A stretch of DNA of 6,083 bases, taken from positions 1-6,083 of the forward strand of contig CAISOG010000143.1 of assembly GCA_903887035.1 (NCBI GenBank), written 5' to 3'. Origin of the DNA: an uncultured Holosporaceae bacterium. Lineage in GTDB: Bacteria > Pseudomonadota > Alphaproteobacteria > CAISOG01. How positions within the stretch are numbered: position 1 is the first letter of the stretch; every line of letters begins with the position of its first letter. Positions 5,615-6,083 of this stretch are shown here, in pieces. Both the position numbers and the translations under genes were made by a program. The notes under the pieces are model-generated. The model made no database searches. It saw nothing but the letters and a program-made list of their open reading frames with translations, and was not told the origin of the DNA.

Positions 5615-5628
5615 CACAGCGCAACGGT

Positions 5629-6083
5629 CTATTTTTTTCTTACAAGCATGGTGATGGTGAAGGATGAGATAATGGGCTTATCACTGTTTTTCTCATATTT
5701 TCCATAGATAGAATCGATGCTTAATTGAACCGCCATTTCCGAGGATTCTTTTTCCACAACAAATTCCGTTTGGGCATCATAATTTTTATTTTCAATCTTC
5801 ATTTTATCAAGCTGTTTGATAATATCGGCAAGATCAAAATTTACGGGGTCTTTGCCGTCAACCAGGCGAACACTATACATATTGGTTGATGGATCCAAGG
5901 CGATGGCCAGCTTAAGGCGGTCATTACCAATGATGGTTTCTGTATTCGACGTCGCACTAGGGGAATAGCTGTTTATGACAATATAATCATAATCTAAAAT
6001 TTCCCTGACCGTTTTTTTTCCGCTGTAATCAAAATTAAAAGTGATTGCACCATCAATTTCATCCGCAAACCGCTCGTAGTGAC
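5629..6083 (-). CDS. C-terminal part of an unrecognised protein (runs off the window)
   Basis: The minus-strand frame ending at TAG (complement of 5629-5631) stays open to the window edge at 6083, giving at least 150 residues. It therefore begins outside the window; a TTG at 5898 that would make an 89-residue ORF is only an internal Leu codon. The visible part starts HYERFADEIDGAITFNFDYS and ends SSFTITMLVRKK. It alternates hydrophobic and polar residues in a β-strand-like way, is rich in Asp, Asn, Ile, Tyr and Lys, has no Cys, no transmembrane segment and no catalytic motif I can name. It contains DYDYIVINSYSPS and a lysine/aspartate-rich helix-like stretch (DLADIIKQLDKMKIENKNYD). Base composition is clearly AT-richer than the lpt genes, which hints at a different origin. 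It converges on the lpt operon. I do not recognise a family and assign no function. Confidence 0.65.
   Translation of the reverse strand, partial: HYERFADEIDGAITFNFDYSGKKTVREILDYDYIVINSYSPSATSNTETIIGNDRLKLAIALDPSTNMYSVRLVDGKDPVNFDLADIIKQLDKMKIENKNYDAQTEFVVEKESSEMAVQLSIDSIYGKYEKNSDKPIISSFTITMLVRKK

Overview
The window reads as a lipopolysaccharide (LPS) supply and export operon from a Gram-negative bacterium, probably an alphaproteobacterium. The support is the gene order RNase D - KdsD - LptC - LptA - LptB with no kdsC, together with a short RNase D lacking HRDC domains. Species cannot be named from the sequence. Base composition is uneven: 60-base samples I counted in the operon run from about 47 to 65% GC, while two samples near the right end are about 37 and 40%.

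Left part (4-4420, all + strand): a DEDDy exonuclease of the RNase D type, then arabinose-5-phosphate isomerase (kdsD), lptC, lptA and lptB. KdsD makes the precursor of Kdo, the inner-core sugar of LPS. LptB is the cytoplasmic ATPase that powers LPS extraction, LptC is the membrane-anchored periplasmic link, and LptA is the periplasmic bridge. The lptA/lptB pair overlaps by 4 bases and lptC/lptA are 13 bases apart. The one sizeable gap, between kdsD and lptC, holds two tiny ORFs chained to each other and to the lptC start by overlapping stop/start codons.

Middle part (4463-5483): a complete IS481-family insertion sequence (about 4467-5479) pointing against the operon, with imperfect terminal inverted repeats and a 4-bp TTAG target duplication. 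The transposase is apparently full length with an intact DDE triad, and its stop codon lies in the target duplication rather than inside the element.

Right part (5484-6083): about 145 bases without a convincing gene, holding a very strong ribosome-binding site in front of a 4-codon ORF and an AT-rich degenerate repeat. After it comes the C-terminal 150 residues of an unrecognised, AT-richer gene on the minus strand that runs off the window. The rpoN/hpf/ptsN genes that often follow lptB are not seen.

No CRISPR array, rRNA or tRNA gene was found, and no dramatic new system. The most worthwhile oddities are the coupled mini-ORFs before lptC, the flank-supplied transposase stop, the segmented LptA and the AT-rich right flank.
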